A stretch of 64,000 nucleotides of DNA from Sulfurivermis sp040755915 (GCA_040755915.1 JBFLWM010000017.1:48151-112150), one strand, 5' to 3'; shown: positions 14,929-23,076, counted from the first letter of the stretch. The notes: generated by a model from the letters alone, not told the origin. Numbers and translations: made by a program.

Positions 14929-15210
14929 AGGGGCTCCAGCGATCGGCGTCGAGACTCGTGTCTGAACCCAACTCTTCCGAATTACCTATGAATTGTTGGT
15001 GATGAATGTCGGTCAGATATCAATGTTGAATGGCGGTTTGCCAGACATTGCGATATCAGGCAAAGTTGCAGTCCATCTCCCCATGGGTTTCTCACAGCGC
15101 AGGATGCCTTGGCCCGTGAAAACAACAAATTGCATGAAATGGATCACTTCCCGGGCCGCCATATCTGGCAATGGGCCGTTCATTTAACGTTAGGCATCTA
15201 GGTCTGCGAG
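14929..15210. other. 282-base spacer after cowN, start of an AT-richer tract
   Basis: No gene or RNA is supported here; an ORF of 64 codons at 14993 has no family features. Base composition falls towards the right, and the stretch ends in an integron-like GTTAGGC core (15189-15195) just before the HEPN-like gene. Confidence 0.5.
15189..15195 (+). repeat. Possible integron attC 3' core (GTTAGGC)
   Basis: CATTTAACGTTAGGCAT has the form of the 3' end of an attC site (GTTRRRY core), placed 16 bases before the next gene as in gene cassettes. The 5' part of such an attC is not clear in the preceding bases, so this may be a remnant. Confidence 0.35.
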
Positions 15211-16170
15211 ATGAGTAAGCTCCCACATATTGTTCTTCGAAGATTGTTGCTTTCCAAAGAATTTTACTTCAATGCGGTCTGTGAAAGCGAACTGGCTTCC
15301 GAGTTGGAACGCATGATGGCAGTTCACAACTTTCACATAGCAATAGAGATTCTTGTAAAAACGGTTCTGCTTCATCATGAGATACGCGGAGAGAAGACAT
15401 TAAATATTGATTTTGAAACCATGCTTGCTGAAATCGACAAGCATCAGGAGTTCAAGCACAAAGGGATTAAGGTTCCATTTCGTCAAGAAATTAGAAATCT
15501 CAATCAGTATCGAAATCTTGTTCAGCATCATGCGATGGTCCCAGAGCGAAGTGTGATGGATGACTTTCGCGTGTTTACGCGGCGCTTCATCGAAAAGGCC
15601 ATGCCTTTATACTTCGGTGTGAGTTTCGCGGAAGTTTCACGATTTGAGTTCATTGATGACTCACTCCTTAAAAAGCTTGCTTCTAACGCCTATGAAAAAA
15701 TGCAAGCGGGCGAATTCGAAGAATCTATTTGTCTTTCTGCGGCTCTCTTTGTCTACGGGTCAAGCTCTATCACCGATTTTCTACCGGAAGAGGGGTTGAA
15801 TTCAGCATTCTTTGCAACGTCTGGGTTGCGTGAATTCAGAGATCTAACAAGCGCCATCGAAAAGACGCATGATCGAATTCGGAATAGTGAAAAGTTCACG
15901 GCACTAGTGGCATCAGGGCTAAAGCTCGCTGATATCAAACGTTTCAGGTCCAAAACGCCCCACGTAACTTTAGCCATATATGGCCATCCATGGTTTCATG
16001 CGAGACAGGATGCAGCATACGAGAAACAGGATGCGGAATGGATTTTGGACTACTCCGTGGCATGTATCCTTCTTTGGCAAAGGGAGGGGCTCAACCCCGG
16101 AATTCGAGAGCACTGGTCTGGTGCTGTAGAGTTTATCCATGGAAAGTGGCCGAAAGACAATGATGCATAG
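15211..16170 (+). CDS. HEPN-like hypothetical protein in an AT-rich cassette
   Basis: 319 residues, not assigned to a named family. The N-terminal ~130 residues are helical, and RNLVQH at 101-106 in NLNQYRNLVQHHA fits the R-x4-H catalytic motif of HEPN ribonucleases in its usual N-terminal helix setting. The rest is helical with no clear motif. There is no signal peptide or membrane segment. The gene is clearly AT-richer than its neighbours, sits after a GTTAGGC core and overlaps the next gene by 11 bases. A toxin or defence RNase is possible; a non-enzymatic HEPN fold is the alternative. Confidence 0.6.
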   Translation: MSKLPHIVLRRLLLSKEFYFNAVCESELASELERMMAVHNFHIAIEILVKTVLLHHEIRGEKTLNIDFETMLAEIDKHQEFKHKGIKVPFRQEIRNLNQYRNLVQHHAMVPERSVMDDFRVFTRRFIEKAMPLYFGVSFAEVSRFEFIDDSLLKKLASNAYEKMQAGEFEESICLSAALFVYGSSSITDFLPEEGLNSAFFATSGLREFRDLTSAIEKTHDRIRNSEKFTALVASGLKLADIKRFRSKTPHVTLAIYGHPWFHARQDAAYEKQDAEWILDYSVACILLWQREGLNPGIREHWSGAVEFIHGKWPKDNDA

Positions 16171-16516
16171 AATTCTCGTTGCGCTCCTCGCGCTTGCTCC
16201 AGCTATATGCGCAGCAACGGACACGCTAGATTGTGCAGGCGATCTTTATGTTCTCGAATTCCACGTTGGCTCCGATGGTGTTGCCGATTTCACACTATTT
16301 AGATCTGGACGCGCGGTGGCAGTTGGAGCCAGGACTGATCTAGCAGTTCACGTCCTGGAATGGGTCAATGCGGAGAGTAGTTTTTCGGGAAATTCCATTG
16401 AGGTGCGTACGAGAGATGAATTTAGAGTTCCGTTTAGCTTCCGCGCAAAAGGCGATGAAGGTCGTATCATGGTCGGAAATGTTACTGACACCATTGTCTG
16501 TGATTGGCAGCGGTAG
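16160..16516 (+). CDS. Small exported hypothetical protein
   Basis: 118 residues beginning MMHRILVALLALAPAICAATDTL, a clear signal peptide with cleavage expected near ICA-AT. The mature ~100 residues are beta-rich and contain cysteines at LDCAGD and the C-terminal VCDWQR, which may form a disulfide. No family recognised. Two tandem ATGs at 16160 and 16163 lie inside the 3' end of the HEPN-like gene, so the two appear co-transcribed. Its stop runs directly into an attC-like sequence. Confidence 0.6.
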   Translation: MMHRILVALLALAPAICAATDTLDCAGDLYVLEFHVGSDGVADFTLFRSGRAVAVGARTDLAVHVLEWVNAESSFSGNSIEVRTRDEFRVPFSFRAKGDEGRIMVGNVTDTIVCDWQR

Positions 16517-16541
16517 GCATAACACGTCGCTCCAGACCGAC
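16516..16541 (+). repeat. Possible attC 5' half after the AT-rich pair
   Basis: GGCATAACACGTCGCTCCAG followed by ACCGACTGG has the look of the 5' half of an attC site (R'' core near GCATAAC, then the TCGCTC-AG-C-GAC arm common in environmental integrons). No matching GTTRRRY 3' core follows within 100 bases, so the site would be truncated. Confidence 0.35.
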
Positions 16542-16641
16542 TGGAGTTGATCCTTTTTGATGGACACGAATAACCCCCGAATCAACGGGGAGTGTCCGAT
16601 GAGGAAGAAGCAAAAGCACCAGCCATACCATGCCGTGCCAT

Positions 16642-16666
16642 GTTGGGCTTCCTGTGTCAGCCCAAC
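16642..16666. repeat. GTTGGGCT...AGCCCAAC hairpin repeat, copy 2
   Basis: Same arms as the copy at 14225-14249 with a one-base loop difference, and the same flanking CCATGCCGTG-type and CCTGC sequence. The two copies lie 2.4 kb apart on either side of the AT-rich cassette. Confidence 0.7.
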
Positions 16667-16714
16667 CTGCTCGCTACGATATATTTGTTAACGGGGCGTC
16701 AATTCCGCTCCCCT

Positions 16715-18133
16715 TCACCCAAACTCCCCCTGCACCCACCAGCGGCTGTCGCTGTTGTCCCGGTATACCCACAGGCGTTGTCCCTGTGGTGTCAGTGCGA
16801 TGTAGTAGTCGCGCGCGGCATCCGCGCCATCCCACCAGCCCGATTCGATCCGTTCCGGCCCGCGCAGCAGGCGCAGGCCAAGCAGGGATTGGGGCTGCGC
16901 CGCGGGCAGCAGCCAGAGCGGGCGCGCTGTCGCGGCGGTGTTTTCCGCCTGCACGTGTTGGGTGGTGTTTGCCGTGGCGGGCGCGCAGGTCTTCCAGGCC
17001 TTTTCCGGGCGGTGGTCGGTGTGGAGGGCGAGGCCGTGCACGGCGTCGTTGCCGAGGCGGGCGCGCAGACGCTCGATGAGGGTGGTGCGATCGTTTTCGA
17101 TTTTGTTCGGTGCGGCGAACAGTTCGTGGTGTTCCTGGTCGAGGGCGGGGAAGCGTGCGGTGTGCAGGGCGACGGCCTCGACCGGCGCGGGCAGGTCGAA
17201 GCGGTCGAGGCGTTCGCGCAGCAGGGCGAGGAGGTGCTGGCTGTCGCGCGAGGGTTGCAGCAGGCCGAGGGTGATGCGGCTGGCGCTGCGCTGGCGGTGT
17301 TCCAGATGCAGCTGCAGTTCCTGCACGCCGGCGCCTTTTGCCCGCAGCAGACCGCTCAGTTGCAGCAGCAGGCGGCGCAGGGGAAACAGCAGGGCTTCAA
17401 TGTTTGCCGTTTCCGCCGGCAGGGCGATGCGGGCGTTGAATTCCATCGGCGGCGTGTAGCTGGGGCGCGGGTCGGGCAGCAGGCCGAAGGCGCGATCGAG
17501 ATGGAGGAGCAGGTCCGGCGTCAGGCGGCGGGCCAGGCCGGCACGCGGCAGGCGCAGGCAGTCGCCCAGTGTGGCGAGGCCGAGGCCGCGCAGGGTGTGC
17601 AGGGTTTGTGCGCTGACCTCCAGCAGTTCGATGGGCAGCGGATGCAGGCGGCGGGTGAGGGCGGCGCGATCGGTGGCGGGTTCGGGATCGCGGGCGCGGG
17701 CCAGCAGCCAGGCGCCAAGCGGGGTGGGGGCGATGCCGGGGTACGGATGGTAGCCGAGGTCGCGCAGGCCGGCGTCGATCTGCGATTGCAGGGAGGCGAG
17801 GCCGCCGAACAGGGCGAGGCTGCCGCCGATCTCCAGCAGCAGGCCATTGGGTTGCAGGCTGATCTGCGAGGTGTACTGGCCGGCCCAGAGGGCCAGCTGT
17901 TCCAGCGCGGCCTGTTCCGCCGCGGCACGGCGCGGCTGCACGACGAGGTCGGCGCACAGCGAGCGGGCGGCGCTGAGGGGCATGCCGCGCCCGATGCCGA
18001 GGGCGGCGGCGGCACGGTTGCGGCTGTGCACGAGGGGGCGCTGTTCCGCTCCGTCGACCACGGCAAAGGGCGGCACGCAGGGCGGGAACAATTCCAGGGC
18101 GAGATGGGGCAGATGGATGGCGAGCCAGAGCAT
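16715..18133 (-). CDS. imuB: ImuB, Y-family polymerase-like mutasome protein
   Basis: 472 residues from MLWLAIHLPHLALEL, the normal ImuB N-terminus. ImuB is an inactive Y-family polymerase relative that links ImuA and DnaE2 to the beta clamp in SOS mutagenesis. Seen are LVHSRNRAAAALGIGRGMPLSAAR in the palm, YPGIAPTPLGAWLLAR, LRGLGLATLGDCLRLPRAGLARR in the little-finger region, and GWWDG...RDYYIALTPQGQRLWVYRD near the end. A TTG-started extension to 18202 runs through a terminator, so 18133 is preferred. A LexA-like box ends two bases before this ATG, leaving almost no leader. Confidence 0.9.
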   Translation of the reverse strand: MLWLAIHLPHLALELFPPCVPPFAVVDGAEQRPLVHSRNRAAAALGIGRGMPLSAARSLCADLVVQPRRAAAEQAALEQLALWAGQYTSQISLQPNGLLLEIGGSLALFGGLASLQSQIDAGLRDLGYHPYPGIAPTPLGAWLLARARDPEPATDRAALTRRLHPLPIELLEVSAQTLHTLRGLGLATLGDCLRLPRAGLARRLTPDLLLHLDRAFGLLPDPRPSYTPPMEFNARIALPAETANIEALLFPLRRLLLQLSGLLRAKGAGVQELQLHLEHRQRSASRITLGLLQPSRDSQHLLALLRERLDRFDLPAPVEAVALHTARFPALDQEHHELFAAPNKIENDRTTLIERLRARLGNDAVHGLALHTDHRPEKAWKTCAPATANTTQHVQAENTAATARPLWLLPAAQPQSLLGLRLLRGPERIESGWWDGADAARDYYIALTPQGQRLWVYRDNSDSRWWVQGEFG

Positions 18134-18134
18134 G

Positions 18135-18163
18135 CTGTATATCAAATATGTACGGATATACAG
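18135..18163 (-). promoter_or_regulatory. LexA-like operator at imuB
   Basis: The bases CTGTATAT-N13-ATATACAG form an inverted repeat. Within it ATGT-N8-ACAG (18148-18163) is one base from the CTGT-N8-ACAG SOS box found before lexA. The site abuts the imuB start codon. Confidence 0.7.
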
Positions 18164-18192
18164 TATAGGCCTTTTGCGGGGTGGCGCGCGCG

Positions 18193-18234
18193 GTGAAAAC
18201 AAAACCGCCGCTGCGGTTGCCCGGAGCGGCGGTT
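18193..18234 (-). terminator. Rho-independent terminator after the CBS gene
   Basis: On the minus strand AACCGCCGCT and AGCGGCGGTT form a 10-bp stem followed by TTTTGTTTTC. It separates the CBS-domain gene from imuB. Confidence 0.8.
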
Positions 18235-18256
18235 CGGGATGGCGGTGAGTGAGCGC

Positions 18257-18718
18257 TTATTCGGGCGAGCAACGCATCTTGGCGATGCTGGAGTGGAAGA
18301 TCGCCTTGTGGACATCGCCCAGGCTGAGCATGCCGATCAGCTTGTCGCCCTCGGCGACCGGGATGCGACGGAAGCGGTTGCGCACCATCACGGCGGCGGC
18401 GCGCAGGGCATGCATGTCGGGGGAGACGGTGATGACGTTGCGGGCCATCAGGTCGGCGGCCTTCAGTTTGACCAGGTCGCGGTACTGGCCCTGCATGTCG
18501 TCCAGCTTCATGGCGGCGGTGCCTTCCATGAATTCCTCGATGGAGGGGAACAGGCGATCCAGCACGTCCTTTTCGGCAACGAAACCGACCAGCTTGCCGT
18601 CGTCCACCACCGGCAGGCCGCTGAAGCGGTACAGGCACATCAGCGAGGAGACTTCCAGCATGCTTGTCTCCGGATCAACGGTACGCACGGTGCGGCTCAT
18701 GACATCTTTTACCAGCAT
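18257..18718 (-). CDS. CBS-domain pair protein
   Basis: 153 residues made of two CBS domains: VKDVMSRTVRTVDPETSM...GLPVVDDGKLVGFVAEKDVL and AADLMARNVITVSPDM...RRIPVAEGDKLIGMLSLGDV. Such stand-alone pairs usually bind adenine nucleotides and act as energy sensors; the partner is unknown. GGAGGGAGAG before the ATG is a strong ribosome site. It has its own terminator, so it is an independent gene sitting between imuA and imuB. Confidence 0.9.
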   Translation of the reverse strand: MLVKDVMSRTVRTVDPETSMLEVSSLMCLYRFSGLPVVDDGKLVGFVAEKDVLDRLFPSIEEFMEGTAAMKLDDMQGQYRDLVKLKAADLMARNVITVSPDMHALRAAAVMVRNRFRRIPVAEGDKLIGMLSLGDVHKAIFHSSIAKMRCSPE

Positions 18719-18943
18719 GTTCTCTCCCTCCAGTTATCAAAGACCCAGCATTGCAGTGGGCATGTGTCCGAGTTTGCACAGGCGCGAATGGAAGGCGCAA
18801 CGAGCTTTTGTGTATGGGGCTATAAAAACGCGGGCGAATCAGGCGGGGAGCTGCGCGGTTTGTCGGGTTTAGTCAATTACGCGCCGGCACAGGCAGGGAT
18901 GATGTGCTGCGGGCGGTGATTTTTTCTGCGGCTGGCCGCTGTT

Positions 18944-19555
18944 TCATTGCAGGCCGGTGCGGGCGATGAGCAGGGGCGCGCCGTTCCAGCCGCCGCGGCG
19001 TTTGCGGGTGTGCACGCGCAGGCCGTTGGTGGCCGGTTCCAGCTCCAGGCGCAGGGCGGCGGGGGAGGCGGCGTCGGCGGCACGGCGCGGGCGGTAGAGG
19101 ATGGCGAGGGCATCGCCGGTCTCGGCGGCCAGTTGCAGACGGCGCAGGCTGCGCGGGTCGGGGCGCGCGGGCCAGCCGAGCACGGCGCCGCAGGCACCGG
19201 AGCGCAGGCTCTGTTCCATGGCCCACAGCGCATCGGCCTCGCTGGCCGGGCGCAGCCAGAGCACCTGGGGCAGGGGGATGCCGGCGGCGGCGAGGGCGGC
19301 GGCACAGGGGATGCGGGGCGGGGCGACGAAGACGATGCAGCGCTGTTGCGACAGGGCGGCCAGGGCCGGCAGCAGCAGGCCGAGTTCGCCGATGCCGCTG
19401 TGGTCGCTGAGCAGTTCGATGAGGGCGCCGCGCGGCCAGCCGCCGATGGCGGCGTCGAGGGCGGCATGGCCGGTGGGGAGTTGCCGGCCGGTGGCGGCGG
19501 CGTGGCTGCCGCCGCGCCAGATGTCCTGCCGCTGCAGGACGTCCTGCAGGTTCAC
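18944..19555 (-). CDS. imuA: ImuA, RecA-like mutasome protein
   Basis: 203 residues. ATGRQLPTGHAALDAAIGGWPRGALIELL followed by LLLPALAAL and CIVFVAPPRIPCAAALAAAGI is the RecA/SulA-like ImuA core. It works with ImuB and DnaE2 in error-prone repair. It starts four bases inside the end of lexA (ATGA overlap), so lexA-imuA is one SOS-regulated unit. In many genomes imuB follows directly; here the CBS gene intervenes. Confidence 0.88.
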   Translation of the reverse strand: MNLQDVLQRQDIWRGGSHAAATGRQLPTGHAALDAAIGGWPRGALIELLSDHSGIGELGLLLPALAALSQQRCIVFVAPPRIPCAAALAAAGIPLPQVLWLRPASEADALWAMEQSLRSGACGAVLGWPARPDPRSLRRLQLAAETGDALAILYRPRRAADAASPAALRLELEPATNGLRVHTRKRRGGWNGAPLLIARTGLQ

Positions 19556-20157
19556 AGCGGTCCGCCGTTGCGGATGATGCCGACGGCGATGCCCTCGATG
19601 GCGAAGTCGTCGTGCTTCAGATCGGCCTCGATGGGATCGAAGTCGGGATTCTCGGCGATGAGGGTGACCTTGTTGCCGCGGCGGCGGAAGCGCTTCACCG
19701 TCACCTCGTCGTTGATGCGCGCCACCACGATCTGTCCGCTGCGCGCCTCGTGGGTGCGATGCACGGCGAGCAGGTCGCCGTCGAGGATGCCGATGTCCAT
19801 CATGCTGAGGCCGCGTACGCGCAACAGGTAGTCGGCGTGGGGGCTGAACATGCGCGGGTCGATGCGCAGGTGATCGTCGATGTGCTGTTCGGCCAGGATC
19901 GGCGCGCCGGCGGCGACTCGGCCCACCACCGGCAGCCCGTCAACCGTCTCCTTGAGACGGATGCCGCGCGAGGCGCCGGGCACCATGTCGATCACGCCCT
20001 TGCGGGCGAGGGCGCGCAGGTGCTGCTCGGCGGCATTGGGCGAGCTGAAGCCGAAGGCCTCGGCGATCTCCGCGCGGGTGGGCGGCATGCCGGTTTCTTC
20101 CACGGTCTGGCGGATGAGTTCCAGGATCTCGGCCTGGCGGGGGGTAAGGTCGTGCAT
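19552..20157 (-). CDS. lexA: SOS repressor LexA
   Basis: 201 residues. The N-terminal winged helix MHDLTPRQAEILELIRQTVEETGMPPTRAEIAEAFGFSSPNAAEQHLRAL is followed by the S24 peptidase domain: the self-cleavage site lies in PVVGRVAAGAP, the nucleophile Ser is in LRVRGLSMMDIGILDGD (the family usually has G-[DE]-S-M; here GLSM), and the Lys is in VARINDEVTVKRFRR. The GLSM variant occurs in some gammaproteobacteria. A perfect SOS box lies 22 bases upstream of the ATG, implying autoregulation. Confidence 0.96.
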   Translation of the reverse strand: MHDLTPRQAEILELIRQTVEETGMPPTRAEIAEAFGFSSPNAAEQHLRALARKGVIDMVPGASRGIRLKETVDGLPVVGRVAAGAPILAEQHIDDHLRIDPRMFSPHADYLLRVRGLSMMDIGILDGDLLAVHRTHEARSGQIVVARINDEVTVKRFRRRGNKVTLIAENPDFDPIEADLKHDDFAIEGIAVGIIRNGGPL

Positions 20158-20179
20158 GGTCGTGCCTCACGGTTGGATG

Positions 20180-20195
20180 CTGTGATTATATACAG
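20180..20195 (-). promoter_or_regulatory. LexA operator (SOS box) of lexA-imuA
   Basis: CTGT-GATTATAT-ACAG matches the CTGT-N8-ACAG box exactly and sits just upstream of lexA. Confidence 0.9.
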
Positions 20196-20221
20196 CTTGC
20201 GGCCCGGATGCGCGCCCGGCG

Positions 20222-21202
20222 TCAGATATGGTTGCGCAACATCAGCTCGCGCGGGTGCGGGGCGAGGTAGACCTGCTGCGCCACGTAGTCATTGGGATGG
20301 CGGCGGAAGTGGTGGTTGAGCAGGGTGACGGGGACGATGAGCGGCACCTCGCCGAGGCGGTAGGCCTCGATGATCTCCAGCAGTTCGGCCTTGTCGGCGC
20401 CGTCGAGCTGCTTTTTCAGGTAGCCCATCAGGTGTTGCAGGACGTTGGTGTGGCGCTTGCGCGTGGCGGGGCGGGCCAGGGCGGCCATGAAGCCGTGGAT
20501 GTATTCCTGCGCCAGTGCCTTGATGTCGGCGCTGCCGGCATCGGCCACCAGGCGGCCGAGGGCGCGGTAGTATTCGGTGCCGTGGCTCATCAGCACCAGC
20601 TTGTGGCGGGCATGGAAGTCCACCAGCCGTGCCGCGGTGAGGCCCTGCGCCTCCACCTGTTGCCAGCGGTGGTAGCAAAATACCCGCTCGATGAAGTTCT
20701 CGCGCAGCACCGGGTCGCCCAGGCGGCCTTCCTCTTCCACCGGCAGGAGCGGGCGGCCGCTCATCAGTTCGCGGGCAAACAGGCCGCGACCGAGTTTCGG
20801 TATGCCCTTGTCCTGGTAGACCTTGACCCGTTCCATGCCGCAGGAGGGCGATTTGCTCTTCAGCAGGTAGCCGGCCAGGGTCGGCAGCTCCTGCGCCATG
20901 CGCCGGCCGTAATCCTCCAGGGCGGCGGTGACGTCGCGGCTCGGGTCGAGCACGCCCACGGCGCGCGGCTGCGCCGGGTCGCCCACCAGGCGCAGGGTGG
21001 GGCGCGGCACGCCGAGACCGATGGCCACCTCCGGGCACACCGGCACGAAGTCGAAGTACTGGCCCAGGGTGTCGCGGATGTAGGTGTCGAGCTTGTGGTT
21101 GGCATCGAAGCGCACCTTCTCGCCCAGCAGGCAGGCGCTTATTCCAATACGGATTGCAGGTGTTTCGGGTGATTTTTTGATATTTGTCATTGGCGACACC
21201 AT
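20222..21202 (-). CDS. DUF523-DUF1722 (YbgA-type) fusion protein
   Basis: 326 residues. The N-terminal DUF523 domain (IRIGISACLLGEKVRFDANHK...VCPEVAIGLGVPRPTLRLV...LKSKSPSCGMERVKVY) carries the conserved Cys pairs expected to hold an Fe-S cluster, as in 2-thiouracil desulfurases. The C-terminal DUF1722/YbgA domain (LVDFHARHKLVLMSHGTEYYRALGRLVA...) follows from ~190. These fusions often lie near photolyase genes; none is here. A second in-frame ATG (MTNIKK) at 21190 is possible. Confidence 0.88.
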   Translation of the reverse strand: MVSPMTNIKKSPETPAIRIGISACLLGEKVRFDANHKLDTYIRDTLGQYFDFVPVCPEVAIGLGVPRPTLRLVGDPAQPRAVGVLDPSRDVTAALEDYGRRMAQELPTLAGYLLKSKSPSCGMERVKVYQDKGIPKLGRGLFARELMSGRPLLPVEEEGRLGDPVLRENFIERVFCYHRWQQVEAQGLTAARLVDFHARHKLVLMSHGTEYYRALGRLVADAGSADIKALAQEYIHGFMAALARPATRKRHTNVLQHLMGYLKKQLDGADKAELLEIIEAYRLGEVPLIVPVTLLNHHFRRHPNDYVAQQVYLAPHPRELMLRNHI

Positions 21203-21248
21203 CTACAGGCGCTAACGTAGCGCCCATCGTATTCAGGAGCCCCGCCCC

Positions 21249-22502
21249 ATGTCCATGACCGCCGAAGGCCGCACTGCCGGCACCCTGTTCTCCGATCTGG
21301 CCGAAGTCCTGGCCGACGGTTCCACCCGCCTGCCGGAGGCGGTGCATCCCATGGCCGACCTGCTGGAGCTGTCCGCCGAGCAGGTGCTGGCGCGCTTCAA
21401 GGACAGCCAGCAGGCGGATTTCAGCCGCGTGATCCAGGAGCTGGAAGACCCGGCCAATCCGCTGCACCGGATGCTGCACGAGCTGCGCGCCATTGCCGCC
21501 GCCCAGCCGGGCAACCCCTTTGCGCAGCACCGCCTGTTCGCACCGGGCGCCCTGCAGGCGATGTTCCTCGACCTGCACAACCATGTGATGGAGCATCCGG
21601 TGTGGCGCCATCCGTTCTTCGTGCGCGTGTTCGAGGGACGCATCACGCAGCCGCAGCTGACCACCTTCGCGCTGCACTATTTCAACCAGATCAAGAACAC
21701 GCGCCAGTGCGTGGCGTTGTCCCTGGGCCGCTTCTCCGGCGTGATGGCGCTGCCCTACGGCGTGCTCAACGAGCGTCTCTCCGAGCTGACCCAGATCGTG
21801 CTGGCGCAGCTGGTGGCCGATGAGTACGGCGTCGGCAGCCACGCGGTGGAGGACTACCCGACCATGGGCGGGCTGTTCCAGTCCACCACCCACATCGTCA
21901 TGTACCGCCAGTTGTTCGAGGGGCTGGGCGTTCCGTTCGAGCAGCAGGACATTCCCATGTTGCCGGGCGTGGCCGACAACGTGCTGACCCAGCGTCTGGT
22001 GGCGGGCAGCGAGGAGTTCACGCCGCTGGAGTCACTGGCTTCGGTGGGCCTGGGCATGGAATGGGGCGTGCCGGAGTTCTTCAGCCTGTTGCTCGGCGGC
22101 ATGATCCGCTTCGCCAGGGATCACAAGGTGCCGCTGACACAGCGGCATCTGTTCGTGTTCATCGCCCACGTGCGCTACGACGTGCTGCACGCCATCGCCG
22201 TGATGCTGGTGACCAGTTTCTACGCCCGCGACCAGCAGGACATCGATGCCATCAAGAACGCCACCAACACCCTGATGGCGGGCCGTTACGGCATGATGAC
22301 CGAGCTGTACCGCCATGTGTTCGGCGAGGACTGTCCGGCGCTGTCCGCGATCGGTCTGGATGCGCGCTATCACCTGCGCGACCGCCGCATCGAGGCCGCC
22401 CTGCGCCGCGCCCGCGGCCAGGTGGCGGACGGCACGGTGCAGGACACCGCAGCCTACCGTGCACGGCAGGAAACGCCTTACGTGTTTGCCGCCGGGGTCT
22501 GA
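21249..22502 (+). CDS. Heme-oxygenase-fold (iron-containing redox enzyme-like) protein
   Basis: 417 residues, all helical. HNHVMEHPVWRHPFFVRVFEG...LTTFALHYFNQIKN and later QLVADEYGVGSHAVEDY, GMEWGVPEFFSLL and FIAHVRYDVLHAIAVML recall the TenA/PqqC/CADD superfamily of diiron helical bundles, with candidate ligands His, Glu, Glu, Asp and His. The N-terminal ~100 residues are extra to the usual domain. Substrate unknown. AGGAG lies before the ATG; it diverges from the DUF523 gene across only 46 bases. Confidence 0.7.
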   Translation: MSMTAEGRTAGTLFSDLAEVLADGSTRLPEAVHPMADLLELSAEQVLARFKDSQQADFSRVIQELEDPANPLHRMLHELRAIAAAQPGNPFAQHRLFAPGALQAMFLDLHNHVMEHPVWRHPFFVRVFEGRITQPQLTTFALHYFNQIKNTRQCVALSLGRFSGVMALPYGVLNERLSELTQIVLAQLVADEYGVGSHAVEDYPTMGGLFQSTTHIVMYRQLFEGLGVPFEQQDIPMLPGVADNVLTQRLVAGSEEFTPLESLASVGLGMEWGVPEFFSLLLGGMIRFARDHKVPLTQRHLFVFIAHVRYDVLHAIAVMLVTSFYARDQQDIDAIKNATNTLMAGRYGMMTELYRHVFGEDCPALSAIGLDARYHLRDRRIEAALRRARGQVADGTVQDTAAYRARQETPYVFAAGV

Positions 22503-22635
22503 TTCCAACGGTAATTCCCCGCTTTCTGCTGAGGGGATCGCGGTTTTTCATCCCTTTCTGGTCTATACATTTCCCTGCGCCCGCGGCGGCCACGCCGCGG
22601 GCGCATTCACACAACAAGCAACAGGGAGATTGATC

Positions 22636-23046
22636 ATGCGGATGATTTCTTGGGTACTGTCACTGGGTTTGCTGGCCGCCACCGTGCCGGCGCTGGCCGA
22701 GGAGGCTGCGGCCCCGGCGCAGCCGCAGTGGGAGGTGGCGCGTGCCATCGTGACCAGCGGCATCAGCGAACGCGAGCCGGTGGACGAAATGAGCCAGGTG
22801 GCAGGCGAAGCGGCTCAGGTCTATTTCTTCACCGAGCTGCGCGGCATGCAGGGGCAACGCGTGCTGCACCGCTGGGTGCACAACGATACGGTGATGGCCG
22901 AGGTGGGCTTCGACGTCAACGGGCCGCGCTGGCGTGTCTGGTCGAGCAAGAACATGATGCCGGACTGGCAGGGCACCTGGCAGATCAGCGTCGTGGACGG
23001 CAACGGCGAGGTACTGGTGAGCCGCGAGTTCACCTACGGCCAGTAA
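22636..23046 (+). CDS. Exported DUF2914-type protein
   Basis: 136 residues with a signal peptide (cleavage near ALAEE). The mature part, VARAIVTSGISEREPVDEM...VYFFTELRGMQGQRVLHRWVHNDTVMAEVGFDVNGPRWRVWSSKNM...GTWQISVVDGNGEVL, fits DUF2914, a beta-sandwich often found with stress or extracytoplasmic functions but not characterised. GGGAG precedes the ATG. Confidence 0.82.
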   Translation: MRMISWVLSLGLLAATVPALAEEAAAPAQPQWEVARAIVTSGISEREPVDEMSQVAGEAAQVYFFTELRGMQGQRVLHRWVHNDTVMAEVGFDVNGPRWRVWSSKNMMPDWQGTWQISVVDGNGEVLVSREFTYGQ

Positions 23047-23076
23047 AGCGCAGCATCGCGGAGCATGTAAGGAACA

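Noticed and set aside
16559..16640. Possible start of an IS3-type OrfA (ATGAGGAAGAAGCAAAAGC after an inverted CCCCG/CGGGG)
   Set aside because: The frame runs into the GTTGGGCT repeat and stops after about 30 codons, with no transposase motif. An IS remnant is possible but I cannot support it.
18134..18202. N-terminal extension of ImuB from TTG at 18202
   Set aside because: The extension is translated from the CBS-gene terminator and the LexA-like operator; the ATG at 18133 gives the normal family N-terminus.
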